DNA from: Spirochaetaceae bacterium
Lineage (GTDB): Bacteria > Spirochaetota > Spirochaetia > Treponematales > Breznakiellaceae
Direction: 5' to 3'
DNA: 6,938 bases
NCBI GenBank assembly: GCA_031257075.1
Contig: JAIRPM010000133.1
Span: 1-6,938, forward strand
Shown: positions 1 to 6,140 of the stretch, piece by piece
Position numbering within the stretch: position 1 is the first letter of the stretch
How the letters are laid out: the number at the start of each line of letters is the position of its first letter
Translations under genes and position numbers: made by a program
Notes under the pieces: model-generated
Database searches by the model: none
What the model was told of the DNA's origin: nothing
The model's input: the letters and a program-made list of their open reading frames with translations, nothing else

Positions 1-1406
1 GTTCCGGCGGAGATGCCTTCATTTTCATTTTCAATTTCAGCATCTGTATCATAAACACCGTCATTCCATTCGGCAAGTTTGCGGTAGAGCGTTTTGCGGC
101 TTATACCGAGCATTTTGGCCGCCTCATTTTTGTTGCCGTTAAGTTCCGAAAGCGTCTTCGTAACGATAATTTTTTCCGCTTCATCCAGCGTAATACCGGA
201 AGGGATTTGAATAAAGCCGTCTGCGGCAACTGAACGCAGGGTCGGCGGCAGGTCATCCTCGCGGATAAGCGGGCCTTTTGTCATTACCACAGCGCTTTCA
301 ATGCAATTACGCAGTTCGCGAATATTGCCCGGCCATGAGTAGTTGTAAAGCCGCGCCCGCGCTTTGTCATCTACGCCATCTACCGGTTTGGCGTTTTCGG
401 CGGCAAACTGTTTGACAAATGTGTTGATAAGAAGCGGCAGGTCGTCTTTGCGCTCGCGCAAAGACGGTACATACACAGATACTACATTCAAGCGGTAGTA
501 TAAATCTTCGCGGAAATTTCCTTTTTTGATTTCTTCCAGTAAATTTTTATTGGTTGCGGCTATTAAGCGTATATCAACATTTATTGTTTCTTCGCCGCCG
601 ACACGTTCAAATGTTTTTTCTTGCAATACCCGCAAAAGTTTTACCTGAATGTTTTGGTCAATTTCACCTATTTCATCTAAAAAAAGCGTTCCTTCATGCG
701 CTTGTTCAAATTTGCCGCGCTTGCGTCCGAGCGCGCCGGTAAACGCGCCTTTTTCATGGCCGAATAGTTCGCTTTCCAATATGCTTTCGGCAAGAGCCGC
801 GCAATGTACTTTTACAAGCGGCTTGTCGGCGCGCGGTGAAAGATGATGTACCGCATCCGCTATCATTTCCTTGCCCACCCCGGATTCGCCTGTGATAAGC
901 ACGGAAGCGCGCGCCGGCGCGACACGGGAGACCGTATCGAGTACGCCGCGTATTGCCACACTATTCCCGATAATGCTGCGGAAACGTTTTTGTTTGGCTA
1001 CTTCCTCCTCAAGCCGCTTGGTACGTATATAGCGTTTATGATTATCAATAACACGGCGTACAATAATCGAAAGGCGGTCATAATCTTCTATTGGTTTGGT
1101 AAAAAAATCCCATGCGCCCAGCCGCATAGCTTCGGTAGCATCACGTATTGTGCCATGCCCCGTAAGCATCATAACCTGAATGCCTTCGGTTTCTTTTTTG
1201 ATAGATTTAAGCAATTCCATGCCGTCCATACCCGGCATTTTTAAGTCTGAAATGACAAGCGCGATATCGCCGTTCCGTTGGCAGCGTTTGAACGCGGATT
1301 CCCCGTCCGGCGCAGTTTCGACATTCAGCCCTTCGCCGCGCAAAAATTCGGCCAGACCTTCGCGTATATTTTTTTCATCATCAACAATAAGAACAGTGGA
1401 TTCCAT
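1..1406 (-). CDS. Sigma-54-dependent NtrC/AtoC-type response regulator (3' end cut by the window)
   Basis: This cytoplasmic transcription activator is switched on by phosphorylation and drives open-complex formation by sigma-54 RNA polymerase. Reading from the ATG at 1404-1406 gives 468 codons before the window edge, with no stop. The receiver domain (about 1-120) has the acidic pair D9/D10, phospho-acceptor D54 in SDLKMPGMDG, T82 and K104. The AAA+ domain has Walker A GESGVGKE (173-180), an intact sigma-54-contact loop GAFTGA (220-225), Walker B LFLDE ending at D244/E245, and the conserved FREDLYYRLNV segment (298-308). A Fis-type helix-turn-helix (GNKNEAAKMLGISRKTLYRK, 424-443) is near the C-terminus, so only a few residues are missing. 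The start fits the family, since the receiver begins at once with STVLIVDDE. A weak GGAAA lies 10-15 nt upstream. It lies 90 nt downstream of the kinase gene, its likely partner. Family assignment is firm, but target genes and the inducing signal are unknown. Confidence 0.95.
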   Translation of the reverse strand, partial: MESTVLIVDDEKNIREGLAEFLRGEGLNVETAPDGESAFKRCQRNGDIALVISDLKMPGMDGMELLKSIKKETEGIQVMMLTGHGTIRDATEAMRLGAWDFFTKPIEDYDRLSIIVRRVIDNHKRYIRTKRLEEEVAKQKRFRSIIGNSVAIRGVLDTVSRVAPARASVLITGESGVGKEMIADAVHHLSPRADKPLVKVHCAALAESILESELFGHEKGAFTGALGRKRGKFEQAHEGTLFLDEIGEIDQNIQVKLLRVLQEKTFERVGGEETINVDIRLIAATNKNLLEEIKKGNFREDLYYRLNVVSVYVPSLRERKDDLPLLINTFVKQFAAENAKPVDGVDDKARARLYNYSWPGNIRELRNCIESAVVMTKGPLIREDDLPPTLRSVAADGFIQIPSGITLDEAEKIIVTKTLSELNGNKNEAAKMLGISRKTLYRKLAEWNDGVYDTDAEIENENEGISAG

Positions 1407-1426
1407 TCTGTTAAATTTCCGTATAT

Positions 1427-1452
1427 TTAATAAACTGTGAACAGTTTATTAA
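1427..1452. repeat. Perfect palindrome upstream of the response regulator
   Basis: The arms TTAATAAACTGT (1427-1438) and ACAGTTTATTAA (1441-1452) are exact reverse complements, 12 bp each, separated by GA. The palindrome ends about 20 nt upstream of the activator's ATG (minus strand). It could be an operator for a dimeric regulator, possibly self-control by the activator, or an mRNA hairpin between kinase and activator. It overlaps the end of the adjoining REP-like element by three bases. The symmetry is seen directly; the role is inference. Confidence 0.6.
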
Positions 1453-1499
1453 GGTAACACTGATTAAATTTCCAATGGAATTTAATCGGTGCCGCCCTA
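1450..1499. repeat. REP/MITE-like palindromic element, copy 1
   Basis: This element starts TAAGG (1450-1454), ends CCCTA (1495-1499), and contains an imperfect inverted repeat: CACTGATTAAATTTCC pairs with GGAATTTAATCGGTG, allowing G-T pairs and one unpaired base. The same ends and core recur at 5873-5915, where the sequence is a few bases shorter. The CTA at 1497-1499 is, on the minus strand, the TAG stop of the histidine kinase, so the element supplies that gene's end. It encodes no protein. Similarity to the second copy is seen directly; calling it mobile is inference. Confidence 0.7.
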
Positions 1500-2723
1500 G
1501 CCGCCGTCCGCCGTTATCATCCGCATATCCTTTTGGGGCAGGGGCAGGCTTATAAGAAAACAAGTGCCTTCGCCGGGTTCGGAATGTACCGTGATTTCCC
1601 CATTATGCGCCTGAATTACCTTAAAAACAAGAGTAAGTCCAAGGCCGGAACCTCCGGCTTTGGTTGTCCAGTAGGGCTCAAAAATGCGGGAAATATCCTC
1701 CGGCGCGATACCCGGCCCATTGTCGGTAATGCTCAACAACGCCCTGCCGGCAGCCAGTTTGCTCACAAGGCGGATAGCGCTTCCCTGCCGCGTTCCGCTC
1801 CTTTTTTCCCCCGCGCCCGTTTCTTTCATAGCCTCTATCGCGTTTTTCACCAGATTTACAAGCGCTTCCTGTATGCGTTGTTTGTCAATAACAAGCGGCG
1901 GGATATTCTCGTCAAGCGCGGCATCGCATTCTATTCCTTCCGCTTCCGTTTCCGTTTGTTCCAGCCTGAGTACTTCTTGTATAAGTTCATTGATATTTGT
2001 CTGGCGCAAATTCAAATCCATTGGGCGTACCGCAAATAAAAAATCGACAACAATTTTATTGAGCCGCTTAATTTCATCGCTTACCACTTCCAGATGCGTT
2101 TCCAAACTGGGTACACATTCCTTGTCAGCGTTTTCGCAGCATTCTCTGATTTTGTCCGCTGTTTTTTTGAGAATTTGGACATGAATAGAAATAGCCGCCA
2201 ACGGATTTTTTATTTCATGCGCGACACCCGCCGCCAGCGTAGTTAGGCTTGCGAGGCTTTCGATTCGTTTGATATTCGCTTCTTTGCGCCGTCTGAGGGT
2301 TATATCCGCGATAAGTATCACGCTGCCTGTTATGCGCCCCTCGCTTACAAGCGGATGTACGTCAAATGAAAGAAGCCGTTCCGCGGAGTTGGCGCCGCCG
2401 GACAGTTCGATTTCGCGCTCTTCGACATCAACGCAGGCTTCCAGAGTTTCCCGCAGAAATTGTTTTATTTCCGCGGATTTTACGGCATGCCATACCGTTT
2501 TTTTGCCGGTTTCATCATCATCAATCGAAATAAGATGCCGCGCATATATATTGCTAAGAATTAAATTATGTTTTGAATCACAGACAAGTATGCCTTGCGC
2601 GATAGAATCAAGTACGTTTTTTAAGAGCGTTATATCGAAGAGCGCTGACTCTACTAGTTTCCGCGCCGTCTCCGGTGAAAGTTTTTCAAATTTCTGTAAA
2701 CCTTTACGAATAAGATGCTGCAT
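1497..2723 (-). CDS. Soluble PAS-domain sensor histidine kinase (NtrB/AtoS-like)
   Basis: This 408-residue kinase should autophosphorylate a histidine and pass the phosphate to the sigma-54 activator encoded next. No hydrophobic stretch is long enough to span a membrane, so the protein should be cytosolic. A PAS-like sensor region covers about 30-145 (VLDSIAQGILVCDSKHNLIL). The dimerisation/H-box follows (AAGVAHEIKNPL, phospho-acceptor H169). The HATPase domain has the N-box NLVKNAIEAM (N290, N294), the G1 box DNGPGI (334-339), the F-box FEPYWTTK (348-355) and the G2 box GGSGLGL (357-363). A loop of about 20 basic and glycine-rich residues lies between N-box and G1 box (about 302-322). The start is supported by AGGA at 2731-2734, 7 nt before the ATG. 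The TAG stop lies inside the palindromic element at 1450-1499, so the C-terminus after about residue 400 may have been trimmed by its insertion. The ligand sensed by the PAS domain cannot be told from sequence. Confidence 0.93.
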   Translation of the reverse strand: MQHLIRKGLQKFEKLSPETARKLVESALFDITLLKNVLDSIAQGILVCDSKHNLILSNIYARHLISIDDDETGKKTVWHAVKSAEIKQFLRETLEACVDVEEREIELSGGANSAERLLSFDVHPLVSEGRITGSVILIADITLRRRKEANIKRIESLASLTTLAAGVAHEIKNPLAAISIHVQILKKTADKIRECCENADKECVPSLETHLEVVSDEIKRLNKIVVDFLFAVRPMDLNLRQTNINELIQEVLRLEQTETEAEGIECDAALDENIPPLVIDKQRIQEALVNLVKNAIEAMKETGAGEKRSGTRQGSAIRLVSKLAAGRALLSITDNGPGIAPEDISRIFEPYWTTKAGGSGLGLTLVFKVIQAHNGEITVHSEPGEGTCFLISLPLPQKDMRMITADGG

Positions 2724-2730
2724 AGCGTTT

Positions 2731-2734
2731 TCCT
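2731..2734 (-). promoter_or_regulatory. Ribosome binding site of the histidine kinase
   Basis: On the minus strand AGGA sits 7 nt before the ATG at 2721-2723. It is one of the clearest Shine-Dalgarno matches in the window and fixes the kinase start. Confidence 0.6.
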
Positions 2735-2742
2735 GCCTATTC

Positions 2743-2800
2743 GCCGCCCGAATGGCCTGCCGGCTTTTCGCGGAAAAACACGCCGGCAGAAAACGGCGGC
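2743..2800 (-). other. GC-rich inverted repeat between transporter and kinase genes
   Basis: An inner stem CTGCCGGC (2757-2764) pairs with GCCGGCAG (2782-2789) over a 17-nt loop. An outer GCCGCC (2743-2748) can pair with GGCGGC (2795-2800). On the minus strand the structure begins 3 nt after the transporter stop codon and ends just before the kinase ribosome binding site. No T-run follows it, so it is a poor intrinsic terminator. It could be an mRNA processing or stability hairpin within the operon. The pairing is visible; the function is inference. Confidence 0.45.
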
Positions 2801-2803
2801 CGT

Positions 2804-3922
2804 TTATTTTTCATGAAAACTCGTTTCGGTATGTTCAATTTTGTGCTCTGTTAAAAATATTTCAAGTACGGTAAGAAAGAAAATAACAATAAGCGGGCCT
2901 ATGACAATCCCGTTAAAACCGAATTTTGAAACGCCGCCTATAATTGAAAGAAAGATGATAAAAGGATGCAGTTTAATGCGGTCTTCTAAAAAATAAGGGC
3001 GCAGAATGTTGTCAAGAAGCGATATAACAACGGCCGAAACAATCAAAAAAACAATTCCGTCCGCCGGGCCATGGGTAAAAATACGCGCGACACCGAGCGG
3101 AAGCCATACGAGCGCTCCGCCAAGTATGGGAATATAAACGCAGATAAATGTAAGGCAGGCAAATACAAACGCGCCTTCGATGCGAAATATTGAATAAATA
3201 ACAAATGCCAATACCGCTTGAACAATTCCGACAAGTATATAGCCCAAAAATAAATTCTTCGTGGTAATTTTAAATTTATTGGTAAGGAAAAGCAGGTATT
3301 CTTTTTTTATAGGTATATTTGAAAAGAGTGTAGAAAGATATTTCCCGTCCAGAAAGAAAAAATAAAGGCAGAACACCATGAAGGCAACGCTGGCTATAAA
3401 AGCGCCTATGTTTTTGGCGAGGTTTGTCGAATACCGGATAAGCGCCTGCAGGCTTGACGATATAAACGAATAGAGATTTTTTTCGACATCAGAAGTGTTC
3501 CATAAAACATGGCCGCCGGTTACATCGGAAGCAATATCAGCGATTTTTTGAAATATGCTGTTAATTGTTTCAGGGTTGGTTAAAACATACATGCGGGCGC
3601 TGCGGGCAAGAGATATCATTTGAGTAATAAATTTTGTCGCCGCGAGAAGTACCGGCAGAAGTATAAGGAGCGCGACAAAAAGCGCGAAGAAAAACGCCAC
3701 GGCATTCCGTATAATGACACCTTTTATGCCTTGAAAGTTCAGCCTGCGCATTACCGCGTCATGCAGGGGGCTTACAATAATGTACAACACCATTGACCAT
3801 AACAGAACCGTCCAGAACGGTGAAAAGAGCCGGCATACAAACAGAAACAATAAAATCAGAATAAAAGCAAAAACCACATTCTGAATAATGGAACTAGTTT
3901 TGCCGCTGTATTTTTCTTCCAT
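2804..3922 (-). CDS. AI-2E family (PerM/TqsA-type) membrane transporter
   Basis: This is a polytopic inner-membrane protein of 372 residues from the ATG at 3920-3922, the usual size for the family. Members include exporters of autoinducer-2 and Na+(Li+)/H+ antiporters, so the substrate cannot be named. Hydrophobic segments lie near 13-30, 34-52, 71-95, 172-190, 227-246, 250-282 (double), 290-305, 318-331 and 336-357. A long extramembrane stretch lies between the third and fourth (about 96-170), as is typical. Family marks are FFFLDGKYL (188-196), PILGGALVWLPLGV (265-278), DNILRPY (304-310) and GGVSKFGFNGIVIGPL (329-344). The frame also opens 10 codons earlier with a TTG (3952). Neither start has a clear Shine-Dalgarno, and the ATG is preferred because MEEKYSGK leads into the first membrane helix. 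It lies 72 nt after the glycosylase gene and 80 nt before the kinase gene, same strand, so co-transcription is likely. A functional link to the two-component pair is possible but unproven. Confidence 0.9.
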   Translation of the reverse strand: MEEKYSGKTSSIIQNVVFAFILILLFLFVCRLFSPFWTVLLWSMVLYIIVSPLHDAVMRRLNFQGIKGVIIRNAVAFFFALFVALLILLPVLLAATKFITQMISLARSARMYVLTNPETINSIFQKIADIASDVTGGHVLWNTSDVEKNLYSFISSSLQALIRYSTNLAKNIGAFIASVAFMVFCLYFFFLDGKYLSTLFSNIPIKKEYLLFLTNKFKITTKNLFLGYILVGIVQAVLAFVIYSIFRIEGAFVFACLTFICVYIPILGGALVWLPLGVARIFTHGPADGIVFLIVSAVVISLLDNILRPYFLEDRIKLHPFIIFLSIIGGVSKFGFNGIVIGPLIVIFFLTVLEIFLTEHKIEHTETSFHEK

Positions 3923-3994
3923 AAAAACCAAATATACGGGGACCGCCCGCAAAAACCGGTTAAGTTCGCGGCAGCCTCCGTTACAATCAGTATA

Positions 3995-4882
3995 TCATTT
4001 TTGGTACGTTTTTCGCAACACAGACAGGTGTTTGTCATAATTTTTGCGCAATTCGATGGTGCTTCTATCGTAAGCGGCATCAAGTGTTTGGAGGCGGCGC
4101 GACAACTTTATAAAATCTTCAAAAGCGTCAGGTTTTTGGCTGTCATTCCGTAACAGGTAACTGGGATGAAATGTGGGGAGGACGGGTATCTTTTTGCCCG
4201 ACGCGCACTGCCATTCATTCCAGCGCCCATGGAGCCGCGTTATCCCTTCCGTCGTTCCCAGAAGCGCCCCCGCCGGAACATTGCCCGCGGCAAGAATCGC
4301 ATGCGGGCGCAGCAATTCGATTTGCCGGCGTAAAAAAGGCATGCAGGTGTTTATTTCGAGCGGTTCGGGGTTGCGGTTTCCGGGCGGCCGGCATTTGACC
4401 ACATTGGCGATAAAGCAATTTTTCCGGCGCTCAAGCCCGACGAGGGCAAGCATTTTGTCGAGTAATTGCCCCGCCGGCCCTACGAAAGGCCTGCCGCTTT
4501 CGTCTTCACCGGCGCCCGGCCCTTCGCCTATAACCATAGCGGCAGGCCGCGTAGAACCTTCACCCGGTACGGTGTTTTTCCGCCCGGCCGCGAGCGGGCA
4601 TTTGCGGCAAACGCTGATTTCTTCGGCTAACGCGCGCAGCCCTTTTTCAACTTCCCATTCCGGCAAATGCCATTCAGGCATCCATGCATCGTCTGCCTGT
4701 GCCGGAACGGCCTCCGCGGGGCGGGCAACGGCGGCAGGCGGTAGGGTATCCGTGGTAAAATGATAAGTTGGTTTGGGCAGCGCATAACCGGTTTGCGTGT
4801 AGTCAGAAACCGTATCCAAAAAACGCGCCGCTCGCTGTTTTTCTTCAGCAGTCATAGGTATCCCATACCATTTCTTTATCAT
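3995..4882 (-). CDS. Family 4 (iron-sulfur) uracil-DNA glycosylase
   Basis: This cytoplasmic base-excision repair enzyme removes uracil from DNA after cytosine deamination or dUMP misincorporation. The frame gives 295 residues. The four [4Fe-4S] ligands are visible: C92 and C95 (VCRKCPL), C164 (VVKCRPPGNRNPEP) and C180. Active-site motifs are GEGPGAGEDESGRPFVGPAG (119-138) and HPSYLLR (239-245). The catalytic core is about 80-265. It is preceded by about 78 residues, partly Ala/Pro-rich (48-63), and followed by a basic tail of about 30 residues (266-295). Both make it longer than compact thermophile members of about 200 residues. The start is uncertain: the ATG at 4880-4882 has no Shine-Dalgarno, while Met10 (ATG at 4853-4855) has GGGA 5 nt upstream and gives an N-terminus MTAEEKQRAARFLD that looks more natural. 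It is the first gene of the minus-strand unit and is divergent from the QueG-like gene. Confidence 0.92.
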   Translation of the reverse strand: MIKKWYGIPMTAEEKQRAARFLDTVSDYTQTGYALPKPTYHFTTDTLPPAAVARPAEAVPAQADDAWMPEWHLPEWEVEKGLRALAEEISVCRKCPLAAGRKNTVPGEGSTRPAAMVIGEGPGAGEDESGRPFVGPAGQLLDKMLALVGLERRKNCFIANVVKCRPPGNRNPEPLEINTCMPFLRRQIELLRPHAILAAGNVPAGALLGTTEGITRLHGRWNEWQCASGKKIPVLPTFHPSYLLRNDSQKPDAFEDFIKLSRRLQTLDAAYDRSTIELRKNYDKHLSVLRKTYQK

Positions 4883-4884
4883 GC

Positions 4885-4912
4885 TTGGCTGGGGTTGTCA
4901 AGATAGTATACT
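4885..4912 (+). promoter_or_regulatory. Candidate sigma-70-type promoter for the QueG-like gene
   Basis: TTGGCT (4885-4890, four of six consensus bases) is followed, 16 bp on, by TATACT (4907-4912, five of six). Transcription would start near 4919, giving a leader of about 50 nt before the ATG at 4970. This is visual matching only. Confidence 0.4.
4906..4911 (-). promoter_or_regulatory. Candidate minus-strand -10 box for the glycosylase operon
   Basis: AGTATACT (4905-4912) is its own reverse complement, so a TATACT -10 box exists on both strands. A minus-strand start near 4899 would leave about 17 nt before the ATG at 4882 or about 44 nt before the one at 4855. No good -35 box is visible upstream on this strand. 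A separate TTGACA on the minus strand (4901-4896) has only a weak TAAAGA at 17 bp. Confidence 0.3.
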
Positions 4913-4969
4913 GTGGAAAACAGAGGCAGAATTGGTTAAATCTAATAACATTGCCTTCGTTTGAAAACA

Positions 4970-5875
4970 ATGCCCCCGCAAAAGGTACTAGAATCAAGGC
5001 TGCTCGAACAGTCCGCGCTGGAAGCGGGGTTCATAAAGGCAAAGGCTGCCGCGCTCAATCCGGCAGATGCGGCTCTTTTTGAAGGGCCGGCCCGCTCAAT
5101 AATGCTCTGCGCGCTGCCTTACGGTAATCTGCAGGCGGACGAGCCTTTGCCCGAAGATAACGGGGAGGCCGTATACGCCGAAATCGCGCCGTTTGCGCGG
5201 TTTAATTACTATCGTGAAGCGGCGCGCCGTCTGTTGAAACTTGCCTGCGGCCTGCGGGCGGAGGGCTTATATGCTAAAAAAGATTTCCGAATTTTTTGCA
5301 ATTCACGTCTCAACGAAAAATATTTGGCGGAACATTATGGACTGGGCCGGCGGGCGCGGAACGGCCTCATTCTTATTCCTGAAGCGGGCAGCCTTTTTGT
5401 GATTGCCGGAATGAGCCTGCCTTTTGAAATTCAAAGGGAGCCGGAAGAGGCGGATGTTGACGCAGGGCAATTTCCCCTCTGTGCCAACTGTATGGGAAAA
5501 GGAAGAGGCAAACCGCCGTGCGTCCGCGCCTGCCCGTGCGGGGCGCTTGAAGGGGATGGGCGCGTAACGCTTGAAAAGTGTATTCAGTGGTATGCTTCGG
5601 GAAACGGCGCGGCCGTCCCTCCGCTCGTGCGTAACAATTGGGGCAAAAGGCTTTACGGCTGCGGCGCTTGTCAGGATGCCTGTATTTACAATCAAAGGCC
5701 GCTCAACGGCTGTATAACAACGCTGGGAGCGCTTCCGCGTTTTATGGATGCCCGCAAACTGTGCGGTATGTCTGACGGCGCTCTGCGTGCTTTTTTTAAG
5801 GGAAGCGCAATGGGTATGTCATGGCTTACCCCCCAAACCATACGCCGCTCGGCGCGGCTTTGCGCGCCGCCCTAA
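4970..5875 (+). CDS. queG: QueG-like double [4Fe-4S] protein (epoxyqueuosine reductase family, divergent)
   Basis: QueG is a cobalamin- and iron-sulfur-dependent enzyme that reduces epoxyqueuosine to queuosine in tRNA. This protein has 301 residues from the ATG, or 304 from a TTG at 4961; neither start has a clear Shine-Dalgarno. Numbering here is from the TTG. The N-terminal part (11-110) has the family look (ARSIMLCALPYG, NYYREAARRLLKLA). The segment AEHYGLGRRARNGLILIP (123-140) aligns with the usual GLGWIGKNTLLI. All eight cluster cysteines are present: C174, C177, C187, C191 (CP), then C207, C234, C237, C241 (YGCGACQDACIYN). Oddities are that C177 and C187 are nine residues apart instead of two, the second cluster ends CIYN and not CPWN, and the region normally holding the catalytic Asp reads FCNSRLNEK (112-120). 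It may be true QueG or a relative with altered activity. Its TAA stop lies in the palindromic element at 5873-5915, so its C-terminus may have been trimmed. The symbol marks family resemblance only. Confidence 0.75.
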   Translation: MPPQKVLESRLLEQSALEAGFIKAKAAALNPADAALFEGPARSIMLCALPYGNLQADEPLPEDNGEAVYAEIAPFARFNYYREAARRLLKLACGLRAEGLYAKKDFRIFCNSRLNEKYLAEHYGLGRRARNGLILIPEAGSLFVIAGMSLPFEIQREPEEADVDAGQFPLCANCMGKGRGKPPCVRACPCGALEGDGRVTLEKCIQWYASGNGAAVPPLVRNNWGKRLYGCGACQDACIYNQRPLNGCITTLGALPRFMDARKLCGMSDGALRAFFKGSAMGMSWLTPQTIRRSARLCAPP

Positions 5876-5922
5876 GGAAGCACTGATTAAATCCAATTTA
5901 ATCAGCGCCGCCCTAAGGAAGC
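5864..5922. repeat. 18-bp direct repeat flanking a hairpin
   Basis: GCGCCGCCCTAAGGAAGC occurs exactly at 5864-5881 and again at 5905-5922, a period of 41 bp. The copies flank, and slightly overlap, the palindromic core. The first copy includes the last codons and stop of the QueG-like gene. This could be the start of a tandem array of a 41-bp unit, a nested second element, or a duplication made on insertion. Confidence 0.75.
5873..5915. repeat. REP/MITE-like palindromic element, copy 2
   Basis: It begins TAAGG and ends CCCTA. Its core GCACTGATTAAAT pairs with ATTTAATCAGCGC across CCA, a 13-bp stem with one G-T pair. The same ends and core occur at 1450-1499. Its first three bases (5873-5875) are the TAA stop of the QueG-like gene. 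On the minus strand the hairpin lies downstream of tRNA-Phe and is followed by TTCCTT, so it might end tRNA transcription weakly. Confidence 0.72.
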
Positions 5923-5958
5923 GCGGTAACCATTTTTAATTCACAACCGGTTTCTATT

Positions 5959-6031
5959 TGCCGCCTCAGAGAATCGAACTCTAGACACAAGGATTTTCAG
6001 TCCTTTGCTCTACCAACTGAGCTAAGGCGGC
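5959..6031 (-). tRNA. tRNA-Phe (anticodon GAA)
   Basis: On the minus strand the sequence folds as a full cloverleaf: acceptor GCCGCCT/AGGCGGC, D-arm GCTC-AGTTGGTA-GAGC, anticodon stem AAGGA/TCCTT with loop CTGAAAA (anticodon GAA at 5998-5996), variable GTGTC, and T-arm TAGAG-TTCGATT-CTCTG. Discriminator A is at 5959. The 3' CCA is not encoded, so it must be added after transcription. It lies alone between the QueG-like gene and the gyrB-linked gene. No clear promoter is visible upstream; TACATT (6045-6040) is a weak -10 candidate. Confidence 0.97.
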
Positions 6032-6042
6032 TTGAGCGAAAT

Positions 6043-6081
6043 GTACAGTTTCGCATCTGTTTTTTGCCTTCGGCACTGTAC
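6043..6081. repeat. Inverted repeat upstream of tRNA-Phe
   Basis: GTACAGT (6043-6049) and ACTGTAC (6075-6081) are exact 7-bp reverse complements, 25 bp apart. Between them a small TGCC/GGCA stem (6065-6075) forms around a TTC loop. The repeat sits where the tRNA promoter should be. It may be chance, a protein site, or leader RNA structure. Confidence 0.3.
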
Positions 6082-6100
6082 CCATACTCTAGCATGGCAT

Positions 6101-6140
6101 AAAAAAAGCCGCAAGCCCCCCGCATTGGCCGGCGGGCGGG
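6101..6140 (-). terminator. Intrinsic terminator of the gyrB-linked unit
   Basis: Directly after the stop codon at 6141, the minus strand has a GC-rich region that can pair (GCCG plus CAA with TTGCGGC, or CCCGC with GCGGG). It is followed by seven Ts (6107-6101). Position, GC content and T-run fit a Rho-independent terminator for the membrane protein gene and gyrB. Confidence 0.75.

Noticed and set aside
554..1440. Several plus-strand open frames of 62-133 codons
   Set aside because: They lie antisense to the conserved sigma-54 activator, have no recognisable domain, and are rich in residues expected from reverse reading of that gene.
1533..2874. Plus-strand open frames of 166-201 codons
   Set aside because: They are antisense to the histidine kinase, whose motifs are all intact. 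The Ser-rich composition is typical of a shadow frame.
3856..4083. Minus-strand 75-codon frame bridging the glycosylase end and transporter start
   Set aside because: It overlaps the glycosylase tail and the first codons of the transporter in another frame; I see no support for a separate gene.
4171..4763. Plus-strand frames of 75 and 196 codons and a minus-strand frame of 67 codons
   Set aside because: They overlap the uracil-DNA glycosylase in other frames and show no family features.
4885..4899. TTGGCTGGGGTTGTC as a sigma-54 -24/-12 promoter
   Set aside because: The GG and the downstream G are only 10 bp apart where 12 is needed, and the -12 GC is absent.
5303..5695. Minus-strand frame of 130 codons
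   Set aside because: It is antisense to the cysteine cluster region of the QueG-like gene, with no ribosome binding site or known motif.
5876..5958. Possible attachment site or integration scar next to the tRNA-Phe gene
   Set aside because: No partial copy of the tRNA 3' end and no integrase are present in the window. The repeats there are explained by the palindromic element.
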